Source of the DNA: Sphingopyxis alaskensis RB2256
GTDB taxonomy: Bacteria; Pseudomonadota; Alphaproteobacteria; Sphingomonadales; Sphingomonadaceae
Reading direction: 5' to 3'
Assembly: GCF_000013985.1 (NCBI RefSeq)
Contig: NC_008048.1
Span: 2,855,001-2,919,000, forward strand
Length of the DNA: 64,000 bases
Shown piece by piece: positions 9,055 through 17,637 of the stretch (within the stretch, counting starts at the first letter, position 1; every line of letters starts with the position of its first letter). The position numbers and the translations under genes were made by a program. Under the pieces are notes generated by a model that saw only the letters and a list, made by a program, of their open reading frames with translations, was not told where the DNA came from and did not search any database.

Positions 9055-10995
9055 ATGAAAACAGCACCGTTCGTCGCCGCCGTGCTCCTGGCCGCCCCGC
9101 TCGTCCTTGTCACCGCCGCGTCAGCGCAAGACGGCAACAGCCGCCCGCAACCGGTCGTCCAGCCGCTGACCATCCCGTTGCCCGCCGACCGGCCCTATCC
9201 GGGCACGATGCAGCTTCGCGTCGATGCGACCGACGTCGCGCGGGGCATTTTTCATGTCCGCCAGACGATCCCCGTCGCAAAACCCGGCAAGCTGACTTTG
9301 CTCTATCCCCAATGGCTGCCCGGCAAACATGCGCCGCGCGGCGCGATCGCCGAGATGGCGGGCTTCACCGCGTCGGCGGGCGGCAAGCCGCTCGCCTGGA
9401 CGCGCCAGCCGACCGACGTTTATGCGTTCGACATCGACGTGCCCGCAGGCACGAAGAGCATCGAGGTCGCGTTCGATTTCCTGTCGCCGACGCGCAGCAG
9501 CGAAGGCCGCGTCGTCGTCACCCCGGCGATGATGAATTTGCAGTGGGAGCAGGTGAGCCTCTATCCCGCGGGCTGGTTCACGCGGAACATCCCGGTGCAG
9601 CTCGACGTGACGCTGCCCGAAGGCTGGACCGGCGTGGCGGCGCTCGACGGGCTCAAGACCAGCGGCAATCGCTACAGCTATGCGCCGACGAATTACGAGG
9701 TGCTGATCGACAGCCCCATGTTCGCGGGACGCCATTTCCGCAAATGGGATCTGGGCCACAATGTCACGCTCAACGTCGTCGCCGATGAGCCGCACTATCT
9801 CGCCGCCAGCCCCGACCATATCGCGCGCCACGCCGCGCTGGTGGCAGAAGCGGTGGCGCTGTTCGGCTCCCGTCCTTTCGACCGCTACGAGTTTCTGCTC
9901 GCGCTCACCGACGAACTCGGCGGCATCGGGCTCGAGCATCACCGGTCGAGCGAGAACAGCCGCGCGGTCGATTATTTCACCAAATGGGACGAGAATGACT
10001 GGGAGCGCGGTCTGCTCCCGCACGAACTGGTCCATAGCTGGAACGGCAAATACCGCCGTCCCGACAAGCTGTGGACCCCCGATTATCGCACGCCGATGCA
10101 GGACAATCTGCTGTGGGTGTACGAAGGCCAGACGAGCTATTGGGATCTCGTCCTCGCGGGCCGGTCGGGGATGCAGTCGAAAGAGACGATCCTCGGCGAA
10201 TGGGCGAGCCATGCCGCCAACTACAGCGTTCAGCCGGGGCGCCGCTGGCGCTCGGTCGAGGACACCACACTCGACCCGATCATCGCCGCGCGCAAGCCCA
10301 AGCCCTTCGCGAGCTGGTCGCGGACCGAGGATTATTACAACGAAGGATCGCTGATGTGGCTGGAGGCCGACATGCTGATCCGCGGCGCCACGAACAATCG
10401 CAAAAGCCTCGACGATTTTGCGCGCGCCTTTTTCGGCGGGCGCGAGGGCGACTGGGGGCAGGTGACATATGATTTCGGCGATGTCGTCGCGGCGCTGAAC
10501 GCGGTCCACGCTTATGACTGGGAACGTTTCCTGCGCGACCGGATGCAGGCGTCAGGCCGCCCCGCGCCCACCGGCGGGATCGAGCGTGCGGGTTATCGCC
10601 TCGTGTGGCGCGACACGCCGAACGCCTATGACCGCGACCGGATGGCGCAGGGGAAAAATGTCGACCTCACCCATTCGCTCGGCCTGACGATCGACAAGGA
10701 CGGGATTGCGGGCAATATCTTGTGGGACGGCCCGGCCTTCCGCGCCGATATCGTCAACGGGACCAGGATCGTCGCGGTCGACGGTGTCGCCTATGGCAAG
10801 GAGCGGATCGAAGCGGCGATCAAGGCTGCGGCGAGCGACAGCAAGACGCCGGTGCGCCTGCTCGTCGAGCGTGGCGGGCGCTATCGCACGGTCGAGATCG
10901 CCTATCATGGCGGGCTGCGCTGGCCGCATCTGGAAAAGGTCGCGGACACGCCCGACGGGTTCGACCGGCTGTTCGCGCCGAAACGCGCACTCTAG
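9055..10995 (+). CDS. M61-family metallopeptidase with PDZ domain
   Basis: 646 residues with a signal peptide (MKTAPFVAAVLLAAPLVLVTAASAQ). The zinc site HELVH is at residues 323-327 in 'LLPHELVHSWNGKYRRP', followed by the downstream Glu region 'LLWVYEGQTSYW'; both fit the M61 glycyl aminopeptidase family. A C-terminal PDZ-like domain starts near residue 540 ('LGLTIDKDGIAGNIL...GTRIVAVDG'). Predicted to be a periplasmic or surface aminopeptidase acting on Gly- or Ala-starting peptides; specificity is family knowledge. Ends convergently with the DUF2238 gene, sharing CTAG at 10992-10995. Confidence 0.92.
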   Translation: MKTAPFVAAVLLAAPLVLVTAASAQDGNSRPQPVVQPLTIPLPADRPYPGTMQLRVDATDVARGIFHVRQTIPVAKPGKLTLLYPQWLPGKHAPRGAIAEMAGFTASAGGKPLAWTRQPTDVYAFDIDVPAGTKSIEVAFDFLSPTRSSEGRVVVTPAMMNLQWEQVSLYPAGWFTRNIPVQLDVTLPEGWTGVAALDGLKTSGNRYSYAPTNYEVLIDSPMFAGRHFRKWDLGHNVTLNVVADEPHYLAASPDHIARHAALVAEAVALFGSRPFDRYEFLLALTDELGGIGLEHHRSSENSRAVDYFTKWDENDWERGLLPHELVHSWNGKYRRPDKLWTPDYRTPMQDNLLWVYEGQTSYWDLVLAGRSGMQSKETILGEWASHAANYSVQPGRRWRSVEDTTLDPIIAARKPKPFASWSRTEDYYNEGSLMWLEADMLIRGATNNRKSLDDFARAFFGGREGDWGQVTYDFGDVVAALNAVHAYDWERFLRDRMQASGRPAPTGGIERAGYRLVWRDTPNAYDRDRMAQGKNVDLTHSLGLTIDKDGIAGNILWDGPAFRADIVNGTRIVAVDGVAYGKERIEAAIKAAASDSKTPVRLLVERGGRYRTVEIAYHGGLRWPHLEKVADTPDGFDRLFAPKRAL

Positions 10996-11621
10996 GCGCC
11001 CGGCCGTCGCGCCCGCCCGAACGCCAGCCCGACGAGCGCGCCGAGCGCCGCGAGCGCCATATCCTTTTGCGCGTCCCACAGATCGCCCTGTTGCCCGTTA
11101 TAGCGGTCGGCGGTTTCACCCGCCGCGACGATGGTGAGCAGCCATTCGAAGACTTCGTAAAGCGCCGAGACGGAAAGCACCCAGCCGAGCACCGCCAGCA
11201 TGGCGCCGCGCGCGCCCAGCCCGCCCCGGCGACGCGCGACCTCGGCCACCGGGATTACCGACAGCGCGCCGAAGGCAAAATGGACGAGCCGGTCATAATG
11301 ATTGCGCGTCCATCCGAAGAGGTCCGACAAACTCGTTCCCGTGAGCGCCAGCGCCCAATCGTCATAGGGCACATTGCTGTAGACATAGCGCCCGCCGAGC
11401 GTGTGGAGCGCGAGGAAAAGGGCGATACAGGCGACCGAAGCGGTCGAAAGCGGCCAGCGGCGGAGCAGCCAGGGCGACGCGACGAGCAGCAGCATCGTCG
11501 GGACATGCTGGAGCAGCGCGACCTCCGGATAGGGCTGGTCGATCTGCGCGGCGAGGAGCAGCGCGAGGAGCAGGCCGATCAGGCGGCGCTGCGCGGGCGG
11601 GGTAGCGGTCACGGACGGCAC
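10992..11621 (-). CDS. DUF2238 (YjdF-like) membrane protein
   Basis: 209 residues with about six hydrophobic segments. The conserved 'WTRNHYDRLVHFAFGAL' and 'ALYEVFEWLLTIVAAGE...YNGQQGDLWDAQKDMALAALGA' motifs identify the DUF2238/YjdF family of inner-membrane proteins. Biochemical function is unknown. It overlaps the M61 gene end-to-end by 4 bp and is separated from asd by palindromic repeat A2. Confidence 0.85.
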   Translation of the reverse strand: MPSVTATPPAQRRLIGLLLALLLAAQIDQPYPEVALLQHVPTMLLLVASPWLLRRWPLSTASVACIALFLALHTLGGRYVYSNVPYDDWALALTGTSLSDLFGWTRNHYDRLVHFAFGALSVIPVAEVARRRGGLGARGAMLAVLGWVLSVSALYEVFEWLLTIVAAGETADRYNGQQGDLWDAQKDMALAALGALVGLAFGRARRPGA

Positions 11622-11633
11622 ATCCCTTCCCTA

Positions 11634-11716
11634 CCCGCTCGCATCGAGCGAAGTCGAGATGCCCATCGGCGCGACGCTTGCCTTCCGGGTGTCTCGACTT
11701 CGCTCGACACGAGCGG
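11634..11716. repeat. palindromic repeat family A, copy 2
   Basis: Inverted arms 11634-11659 and 11692-11716 built on ATCGAGCGAAGTCGAGA and its complement, very close in sequence to copy 1. It fills the gap between asd and the DUF2238 gene on the minus strand. Confidence 0.85.
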
Positions 11717-11730
11717 AGAACGGGAGGAAA

Positions 11731-12756
11731 TTACCCCTTCTTCAGATGTCGCCGCCCGAGCAGCTCGGCGATCTGCACCGCGTTGAGCGCCGCGCCCTTG
11801 CGAAGATTGTCCGAAACGCACCAGAGGTTGAGACCGTTTTCGACGGTCGGATCCTCGCGCACGCGGCTGACGAAGGTCGCGAAATCGCCGACGCATTCGA
11901 CGGGCGTGGTGTAGCCGCCGTCCTCGCGCTTGTCGTGGAGCACGACGCCGGGCGCTTCGCGCAGGATGCGCTGCGCGTCCTCGGCCGACAATTCCTTTTC
12001 GGTCTCGATATTGATCGCTTCCGAATGGCCCACGAACACGGGGACGCGGACGCAGGTCGCGGTGACCTTGATCCTGGGATCGAGAATCTTCTTGGTTTCG
12101 ACGACCATCTTCCACTCTTCCTTGGTCGAGCCGTCGTCGAGGAACTTGTCGATGTGCGGGATGACGTTGAAGGCGATCTGCTTGGTGAACTTCTGCACAT
12201 CCTTTTCGTCGCCGACGAAAATCTGGCGCGTCTGGTTCCACAGCTCGTCCATGCCCGCCTTGCCCGCGCCGCTGACCGACTGATAGGTCGAGACGACGAC
12301 GCGCCTGATCGTCGCGGCGTCATGGAGCGGCTTCAGCGCGACGACCATCTGCGCGGTCGAGCAATTGGGGTTCGCGATGATGTTGCGCCTGGTATAGCCG
12401 TCGATCGCATCGGGGTTCACCTCGGGCACGATCAGCGGCACGTCGGGGTCCATGCGATAGAGCGAGCTGTTGTCGATCACGATGCAGCCCGCCGCCGCGG
12501 CCTTGGGCGCATGGATCGCGGTCGCGTCGCTGCCGATCGCAAAGATCGCCATGTCCCAGCCCGCCCAGTCGAAGTTCTCGATGTTCTGGCATTTCACGGT
12601 CTTGCCGCTGTCGCCGATCTCGATCGTGTCGCCCTGGCTGCGCGGCGACGCGACCGCCGCCAGCTCGTCATAGGGAAATTCGCGCTCGGCGAGGATGGCG
12701 AGGACTTCGCGTCCGACATTGCCCGTCGCACCCGCGACGACGATCCGGTAACCCAT
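11731..12756 (-). CDS. asd: aspartate-semialdehyde dehydrogenase
   Basis: 341 residues, full length. N-terminal Rossmann motif 'VVAGATGNVGREVLAIL', catalytic Cys132 in 'NPNCSTAQMV', the 'STYQSVSGAGKAGMDEL' motif, and a later 'RVPVFVGHSEAI' active-site segment. It reduces aspartyl phosphate to aspartate semialdehyde with NADPH, the branch point to lysine/diaminopimelate, threonine and methionine. dapF and dapB of the same pathway occur elsewhere in the window (21673 and 42516). It follows the rplS terminator, so it has its own transcription unit. Confidence 0.97.
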   Translation of the reverse strand: MGYRIVVAGATGNVGREVLAILAEREFPYDELAAVASPRSQGDTIEIGDSGKTVKCQNIENFDWAGWDMAIFAIGSDATAIHAPKAAAAGCIVIDNSSLYRMDPDVPLIVPEVNPDAIDGYTRRNIIANPNCSTAQMVVALKPLHDAATIRRVVVSTYQSVSGAGKAGMDELWNQTRQIFVGDEKDVQKFTKQIAFNVIPHIDKFLDDGSTKEEWKMVVETKKILDPRIKVTATCVRVPVFVGHSEAINIETEKELSAEDAQRILREAPGVVLHDKREDGGYTTPVECVGDFATFVSRVREDPTVENGLNLWCVSDNLRKGAALNAVQIAELLGRRHLKKG

Positions 12757-12784
12757 GAAATTGTCCTTTATGATGTCCGTGAAA

Positions 12785-12825
12785 CGAAAAACGACCGGTT
12801 CCGCCCCTTGGCCGAACCGGTCGTT
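12785..12825 (-). terminator. Rho-independent terminator after rplS
   Basis: Perfect 12-bp stem AACGACCGGTTC (12790-12801) with its complement (12814-12825), 12-base loop, followed on the minus strand by a T-rich run. It closes the vapBC-trmD-rplS unit. Confidence 0.85.
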
Positions 12826-12864
12826 CTGGAAAGCTGTTTCGGCTTTGGATGAGAGAAGCTCTCC

Positions 12865-13242
12865 TTAGCCTTCGCCGGCTTCCGACCGGTAATCGCGGCG
12901 TTCCGCAATACGCGCCGATTTACCAGTGCGCCCGCGCAGATAGTAAAGCTTCGCACGGCGGACGGCGCCCTTGCGGACGACGGTAATGCTGTCGATGTTG
13001 GGCGAATAGAGCGGGAAAACACGCTCGACGCCTTCGCCGAACGACATTTTGCGCACGGTGAAGTTCGACCCCATGCCCTTGTTCGAGCGCGCAATGCACA
13101 CGCCTTCGAAATTCTGGACGCGGGTGCGTTCGCCTTCGACCACCTTGACGCCGACTTTCAGCGTGTCGCCGGGACGGAAGGTCGGGATGTCTTTGCCGGC
13201 CTTGGCAATTTCTTCGGCTTCGATCGTCTGGATGAGGTTCAT
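12865..13242 (-). CDS. rplS: 50S ribosomal protein bL19
   Basis: 125 residues, standard length, with the bL19 signature '[32 protein letters not shown]' and '[24 protein letters not shown]'. It lies at the interface of the 50S and 30S subunits. It starts 4 bases after trmD's stop, as in the usual rpsP-rimM-trmD-rplS order, but here rpsP and rimM are 3.2 kb away. A strong terminator follows. Confidence 0.97.
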
Positions 13243-13246
13243 GCCT

Positions 13247-13984
13247 CTAGTCCTCTTCTTTTCGCCGCGCGCCAGAGGCAGGTCGGGCCCGAGCATCGAT
13301 ATGACGCTCCCAAAGGTCCGGCCTGCGTAACCGTGTTGCCTCTTCCGCCTGTTGTTTCCGCCAGGCGGCGATCTTCGCATGATCCCCCGATCGCAGCACT
13401 TCGGGGATCGTGCGCCCTTCCCAAGTGACGGGCCGGGTATAGTGCGGATATTCGAGCAAACCATTCTCGAACGATTCGTCGTCGCCGCTAGAAGCCGCGC
13501 CCATTACGCCGGGAAGCAGCCGAATGCAAGCGTCGAGCAGCAGCAGCGCCGCCATCTCGCCCCCCGACAGGATGATGTCGCCCATCGAAACCTGTTCGAT
13601 CGGGCGCGCGTCGAATATGCGTTCGTCGAATCCCTCGAACCGGCCGCACAGGATGATCGCGCCGGGACCGGCCGCAAGCTCGCGCACGCGGGCCTGGGTG
13701 ATCGGCGTCCCGCGCGGGGTCATGGCGAGGACGGGCAGGCCCGGATGCGCCTTCATCGCATGGTCGATAGCGCCCGCCAGAACGTCGGCCTTGAGCACCA
13801 TCCCCGCGCCGCCCCCCGCGGGCGTGTCATCGACGGTGCGATGCCTGTCGGTCGCGAAATCGCGAATCTGTACCGGCGCACAATTCCACGTCCCGCTTTC
13901 GAGCGCACGCCCCGCCATGCTGTGGCCGAGCGGGCCGGGAAACATGTCGGGGTAAAGGGTTAGGGGAACGGCGGTGAAGCTCAT
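13247..13984 (-). CDS. trmD: tRNA (guanine37-N1)-methyltransferase
   Basis: 245 residues. The SPOUT knot motifs are present: '[18 protein letters not shown]', '[16 protein letters not shown]', '[13 protein letters not shown]' and '[30 protein letters not shown]'. It methylates G37 next to the anticodon using SAM and prevents frameshifting; it is normally essential. Its ATG (13982-13984) overlaps the vapC stop by 4 bp, so translation is coupled to the toxin gene instead of to rimM. Confidence 0.97.
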
Positions 13985-14358
13985 GCCAGCGTCCAGTTTT
14001 CGACGATCAGGTCCGGCACGTCGGCGAAATCGGATTCGTTTGCGGTGACGAGAATGAGGTCCTGGGACAAGGCGTGCGCCGCAATCAAGCGGTCGTAGCT
14101 TCCCCGTCGAAAGGGCAGCGCCGCATATGCCTGCGCCGCCTTGTAATCGAAATCGAGCACCCGTACCTCTTCGACAAAGGCTTTGAGCTGATCGAAGGCA
14201 GGCGCCTTGCCACGGGTCGACCCATGCGCCACCTCGGCACAGGCGATCACCGACGTGACGAGATCGCCCTCGTCGCATTCCCCCGCCCGCGATACGAGCC
14301 GTGCATCCAGATTCATCACCAGCGCAATGATGGCGTTGCTATCCAGCAGATATTTCAC
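13981..14358 (-). CDS. vapC: VapC-type PIN-domain toxin
   Basis: 125 residues forming a PIN domain. The acidic metal site is visible: Asp6 in 'YLLDSNAII', Glu near 42 in 'ACAEVAHG', Asp near 89 in '[12 protein letters not shown]' and Asp/Asn near 105-110 in 'VTANESDF'. PIN toxins are Mg-dependent ribonucleases, often cutting tRNA or rRNA. It begins inside the antitoxin stop (ATGA 14355-14358) and ends inside the trmD start (13981-13984), so antitoxin, toxin and trmD are one translationally coupled unit. Confidence 0.9.
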   Translation of the reverse strand: MKYLLDSNAIIALVMNLDARLVSRAGECDEGDLVTSVIACAEVAHGSTRGKAPAFDQLKAFVEEVRVLDFDYKAAQAYAALPFRRGSYDRLIAAHALSQDLILVTANESDFADVPDLIVENWTLA

Positions 14359-14720
14359 GTACCGTCGTTCCCGCTATTCTTCCCCGTCAACAAGGCACGG
14401 TCGTCGAATAGCCGGTCCTCCGGCGCGATCAGATTCAGGTCGGTGGCCGACCCCGCCACTTTGGCGATGTTGAACTTGCGCTTCGGTTGGTTGGCGGGTT
14501 CGTATGAGAGAAATTGCCCGTCTTCGACAATCAGATCCATTTCGGTTCCAGCCACCAGCCGTGTGCCCGCCGGGATCCGCACCGCCAGCGAATTGCCCGA
14601 TTTGAACACCTTCACCTTGTGCCGCGTTTTCTCCGATGGCTTCAGCCACGGGGCGGAGCCGAACACGTGGTTCAAAGCGAACAGCCGCCTTTCCTCATTT
14701 GCCTGATTTCGCTTGGTCAT
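14355..14720 (-). CDS. vapB: antitoxin, AbrB/VapB type with N-terminal extension
   Basis: 121 residues, longer than most VapB proteins (about 75-85). The swapped-hairpin AbrB-type DNA-binding motif is internal, about residues 41-70 ('KVKVFKSGNSLAVRIPAG'), after a roughly 40-residue extension with unknown role. The C-terminal third should wrap the toxin. Start at 14720 is set by GGAG 7-10 bases upstream; an in-frame upstream start at 14741 lies inside the operator palindrome and is unlikely. Confidence 0.87.
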   Translation of the reverse strand: MTKRNQANEERRLFALNHVFGSAPWLKPSEKTRHKVKVFKSGNSLAVRIPAGTRLVAGTEMDLIVEDGQFLSYEPANQPKRKFNIAKVAGSATDLNLIAPEDRLFDDRALLTGKNSGNDGT

Positions 14721-14730
14721 CGCTCGCTCC

Positions 14731-14753
14731 TGTATATACATAATGTATATACA
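14731..14753. promoter_or_regulatory. vapBC operator, perfect 23-bp palindrome
   Basis: TGTATATACAT-A-ATGTATATACA is a perfect palindrome just upstream of the antitoxin ribosome site. On the minus strand it overlaps a possible -10 (TATGTA) spaced 16 bases from TTGGGC. This fits autorepression by the antitoxin-toxin complex; as trmD and rplS follow without a visible promoter, it may also control them. Confidence 0.75.
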
Positions 14754-14766
14754 TCATCGCCCAAGA

Positions 14767-15687
14767 TCAAGTCGGCGGCTGCCACAGCAAATCGGGGTAC
14801 CGGTGGCGATCCTTGGCGAGTTCGGCATGCAGCCATTCGCGGAAGCGTTCGATCTTGCGCACGCCGACCCGGTTCTCGCGGTGGACGAGCCACATCGCCG
14901 ACTCCGATATATGGAGCGTATCGAACGGCTGGACCATCCGCCCCGCGGCGATCTCGGCCTGCCAGAAAAGCGGGGTCATCATCGCGACGCCGAACCCCGC
15001 CTGCACCGCGCTCGCTTCCTGCAGCTGGCTGTCGAGTTCGATGCCGCGCCGCGACGGCGCGAGCGGCGTCGCGACCCCGGCGGCGGCAAACCAGTCGGCC
15101 CACCAGCTGTCGTTCGGCGCGAGCCGCTCGACGCAAAGCAGGTCGGCGGGCTCGCGAATGCGATGTTTTTCGACAAAGGCGGGCGAAGCAAGCGGCGCAA
15201 CATGCTGGCGCATCAGAAAGTCGCTGCGCAGCCCCGGCCATTGACCGCGCCCCATGCGGATCGCGACATCGACATTCGAGGCGTTGAAGTCGATCAGATC
15301 GTTACCCATCGACATGCGCACCGCCAGTTCGGGATAAAGGAGCTGGAAGCCGCCGATCCGCGCGCTGAGCCATGTGCCGCCGAAGCTGGTCACCGCGTTG
15401 ATCGTGAGCACATCGGCCTCGTCGCTGCCCAGCGCGGCAAAAGCGTCGCTCATCGTGGCGAAGGCATTGCTGATCGCCGGGAGCAGCCGCTGGCCCGTTT
15501 CGGACAGGCGCACGCGCCCCTTTTCGCGGACGAACAGCGCGCGGCCGAGCCGGTCCTCCAATTGACGAATCTGATAGCTGATCGCCGCCTGGGTCATGCC
15601 CAGCTCTTCGGCCGCGCGCGAGAAGTTCTGCAAACGCCCGGCGGCTTCAAAGCTGCGAACGGCGGCGAGGGGCGGAATCCGGTTCAT
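14767..15687 (-). CDS. LysR-type regulator, GcvA-like
   Basis: 306 residues from MNRIPPLAAVRSFEAAGR. The N-terminal winged helix (about 5-65) has the typical 'NFSRAAEELGMTQAAISYQIRQLEDRLGRALFVR' pattern, followed by a periplasmic-binding-like effector domain. The opening motif 'LAAVRSFEAAGR' is that of the GcvA subgroup. It is divergent from a 55-residue gene, with a 37-bp operator-like palindrome overlapping its start, so it likely controls itself and that gene. The effector is unknown. It lies within the insertion that splits the trmD operon. Confidence 0.9.
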   Translation of the reverse strand: MNRIPPLAAVRSFEAAGRLQNFSRAAEELGMTQAAISYQIRQLEDRLGRALFVREKGRVRLSETGQRLLPAISNAFATMSDAFAALGSDEADVLTINAVTSFGGTWLSARIGGFQLLYPELAVRMSMGNDLIDFNASNVDVAIRMGRGQWPGLRSDFLMRQHVAPLASPAFVEKHRIREPADLLCVERLAPNDSWWADWFAAAGVATPLAPSRRGIELDSQLQEASAVQAGFGVAMMTPLFWQAEIAAGRMVQPFDTLHISESAMWLVHRENRVGVRKIERFREWLHAELAKDRHRYPDLLWQPPT

Positions 15688-15723
15688 GCCATCAATCATA
15701 AGCTGACCTTATGATTGATGGCA
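15687..15723. promoter_or_regulatory. LysR operator-like inverted repeat
   Basis: Perfect 16-bp arms TGCCATCAATCATAAG (15687-15702) and CTTATGATTGATGGCA (15708-15723) separated by CTGAC. It begins at the first base of the regulator's start codon and lies 68 bases before the divergent small gene. The symmetry and position suit LysR binding. Confidence 0.75.
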
Positions 15724-15791
15724 AAGCTTTAGTTGGCGGTCGCGCGCAGAAAGGCGCATCTGCCACGCATCGAACCGACAGGAGAAAGACG

Positions 15792-15959
15792 ATGATGGAC
15801 GAAATGTGGATGCGGAACTGGAACAGCGGCCACGGCGCGCTGTGCGCCGACCTCGATCGCTGCTTCGCCGGGATCGCCGGCGCGGTGTCGCGGCTGCGGC
15901 GTCGGCGCGACCTTCGCGACCGCAACCTGCGCTCGCGGATCGGCGTGCCCACGCCCTGA
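15792..15959 (+). CDS. 55-residue Arg-rich protein, LysR-divergent
   Basis: Short protein with Met/Trp-rich start (MMDEMWMRNWNSGHG), a middle with two Cys, and an Arg-rich C-terminal part ('SRLRRRRDLRDRNLRSR'). A strong AGGAGAAAG lies 5 bases before the ATG, which argues that it is translated. Its divergent position from a GcvA-like regulator with a shared palindrome suggests it is the regulated gene. The Arg-rich end recalls small DUF1127-like proteins, but I do not see that family's signature; function unknown. Confidence 0.55.
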   Translation: MMDEMWMRNWNSGHGALCADLDRCFAGIAGAVSRLRRRRDLRDRNLRSRIGVPTP

Positions 15960-16010
15960 TCCCGGCATCAGACGATCGCGGCGGACCACCCCCCAGGGTC
16001 CGCAACGAAG

Positions 16011-16045
16011 CGGGGCGGCGCTGTCCCTTGCAAAGCGCCGCCCCG
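16011..16045. terminator. GC-rich hairpin between convergent genes
   Basis: Perfect 12-bp stem CGGGGCGGCGCT / AGCGCCGCCCCG with an 11-base loop, placed between the 55-residue gene (+) and the OmpA-like gene (-). No T-run on either side, so it is a probable but weak terminator. Confidence 0.5.
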
Positions 16046-16051
16046 TCAGCC

Positions 16052-16936
16052 TTACATACCGTCGAGACCCTTGCTGACCAGCACATTCACCGCGACACGG
16101 CGGTTCTGCGCCTTGCCTTCGGGTGTTTCATTGTCTGCCGCAGGATCGGCTTCGGCCATGCCGGTCGGCGTCAGCATCCGATAGGGTTTCCAGCCGCACG
16201 CCTGTTGCAGATGATTGACCACCGCGCCGGCGCGCTTTTCGCTGAGCATCTGGTTGAACTCCTGGCTTCCCGTCGAATCGGTGTAGCCGACGACGAGCAG
16301 CAGCGCATTGTCCATCGCCTCCGCCGCGGCCGCGGTCGCGCAGAGATCGGCCTTGGCCTGCGCCGACAGCACCGCCTTGCCGACGTCGAAGTTCACATTG
16401 GTCGTGTTTTTGACATTATACTGGTCGATGTCGCCGACGCGGCTGCGCAGCGCCTCGGTCGCCGCGGTCTGTTCGGCAAAGCGCTGGTCGGTGCCGGTGT
16501 GGATCATCGACGCCGTGCGCAAATCCTTGCTCTTGAGATCGACCTCGCTCGCGAACAGGCCGCCTTCCCATTGCCGCGTATCGACCTTGACGGGCAGGCC
16601 GTTCAGCAGCGCGTCGGTGGCGAGCTTGTTGCGGCTCAAACCGAGGAAGCCGCCGCTGGACTTCACGCGCGTATTTTCATTGACGATGACCACGGTTTTC
16701 ACGCCATCGGCGGTCGTGACCTGGATCTGGTTGCCGCTGCGCGCCGAGATGATGCCTTCGAGCTCGGGCCCTTTCGCCATTTGCGACGGGTCGGGGATCC
16801 GCTCGCCATAGACGGTGGCCATGACGTCGCTCTCCGCACCTTCGTCCTGTGCCTGCATGGCGAGGCTGCCCGTCGCAGGCACCGCCAGCATGGTCAGCAG
16901 CAACAGCAATTTCGGACTTCTGGAAACCGCACTCAT
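16052..16936 (-). CDS. OmpA-family envelope protein
   Basis: 294 residues with a signal peptide (LLLLLTMLAVPATGSLA). About residues 58-130 form a beta-rich domain with 'GNQIQVTTADGVKTVVIVNENTRV', resembling DUF5666-like domains. The C-terminal 110 residues are an OmpA peptidoglycan-binding domain ('VNFDVGKAVLSAQAKADL', 'LLLVVGYTDSTGSQEFNQMLSEKRAGAVVNHL', 'NRRVAVNVLV'). It has no beta-barrel N-terminus, so it is probably periplasmic and attached to the cell wall. It lies between rimM and trmD, where the canonical operon has no gene. Confidence 0.88.
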   Translation of the reverse strand: MSAVSRSPKLLLLLTMLAVPATGSLAMQAQDEGAESDVMATVYGERIPDPSQMAKGPELEGIISARSGNQIQVTTADGVKTVVIVNENTRVKSSGGFLGLSRNKLATDALLNGLPVKVDTRQWEGGLFASEVDLKSKDLRTASMIHTGTDQRFAEQTAATEALRSRVGDIDQYNVKNTTNVNFDVGKAVLSAQAKADLCATAAAAEAMDNALLLVVGYTDSTGSQEFNQMLSEKRAGAVVNHLQQACGWKPYRMLTPTGMAEADPAADNETPEGKAQNRRVAVNVLVSKGLDGM

Positions 16937-17139
16937 TACCCTACTCCTTCAATGAGCCGCCCCCGCGTGATCACCTCGCCCTTTCCGCGAGCCGGTGATG
17001 CGGGGCAAGCGCGTTGACGCACCGCGCCGGTAATTGGAGTGCATTGTGCGGCGAAACGAAGGAAACCGCGCCGCCAGGGCCGCGTCGGCCGCGCGAATGC
17101 CGGTCGGCGACGCCCCGATGCCACGATGCGGCCGGGCTC

Positions 17140-17631
17140 CTATTCGATGAATGCCGCGTTCACGGTCACCGTTTCGGCGTCCCATGTCGGCACCGCCGTG
17201 ACCGTCATCGGCACCATGAATCGCTTGCCGTCCGGCTTTTCGATTTCAAGGATGTCGCCCGCACCGAAATTGTCGACCGCGGCGACATGGCCCACCGGAG
17301 CGCCCTCGGTCGAAACGCAGGGCAGGCCGATCAGGTCGTGGTGATAATATTCGCCTGGCCCCAGTGGCGGAAGCGCCGAGCGCGGGACGGTGAGCAATGT
17401 GCCGCGGAGCGCTTCGGCCGCGCTGCGGTCGGCAATTTCCACAAACGCGGCGACCGCGCCCTGATTGGCCGGGCGTACCGATTTCAGGGTCAGCTTGCGA
17501 TCGCCCGCGTCAAAAACGGAAAAGGCGCGGAGAGTCTCCGCGCCTTCGCCGAACAATTTGAGCCGCACCTCGCCCCGCACCCCGTGCGCGCCCGCAATGG
17601 CGGCGAGGGTGACGGGACGGTCGGCGGTCAC
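17140..17631 (-). CDS. rimM: ribosome maturation factor
   Basis: 163 residues, normal. 'LAAIAGAHGVRGEVRLKLFGE' is the conserved N-terminal motif and 'EYYHHDLIGLPCVSTEGAPVGHVAAVDNFGAGDILEI' the PRC-barrel linker; the C-terminal PRC barrel ends 'FMVPMTVTAVPTWD...VNAAFIE'. It binds uS19 and helps assemble the 30S head. It follows rpsP after 6 bases, but trmD does not follow it. Confidence 0.95.
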   Translation of the reverse strand: MTADRPVTLAAIAGAHGVRGEVRLKLFGEGAETLRAFSVFDAGDRKLTLKSVRPANQGAVAAFVEIADRSAAEALRGTLLTVPRSALPPLGPGEYYHHDLIGLPCVSTEGAPVGHVAAVDNFGAGDILEIEKPDGKRFMVPMTVTAVPTWDAETVTVNAAFIE

Positions 17632-17637
17632 GGGAGC

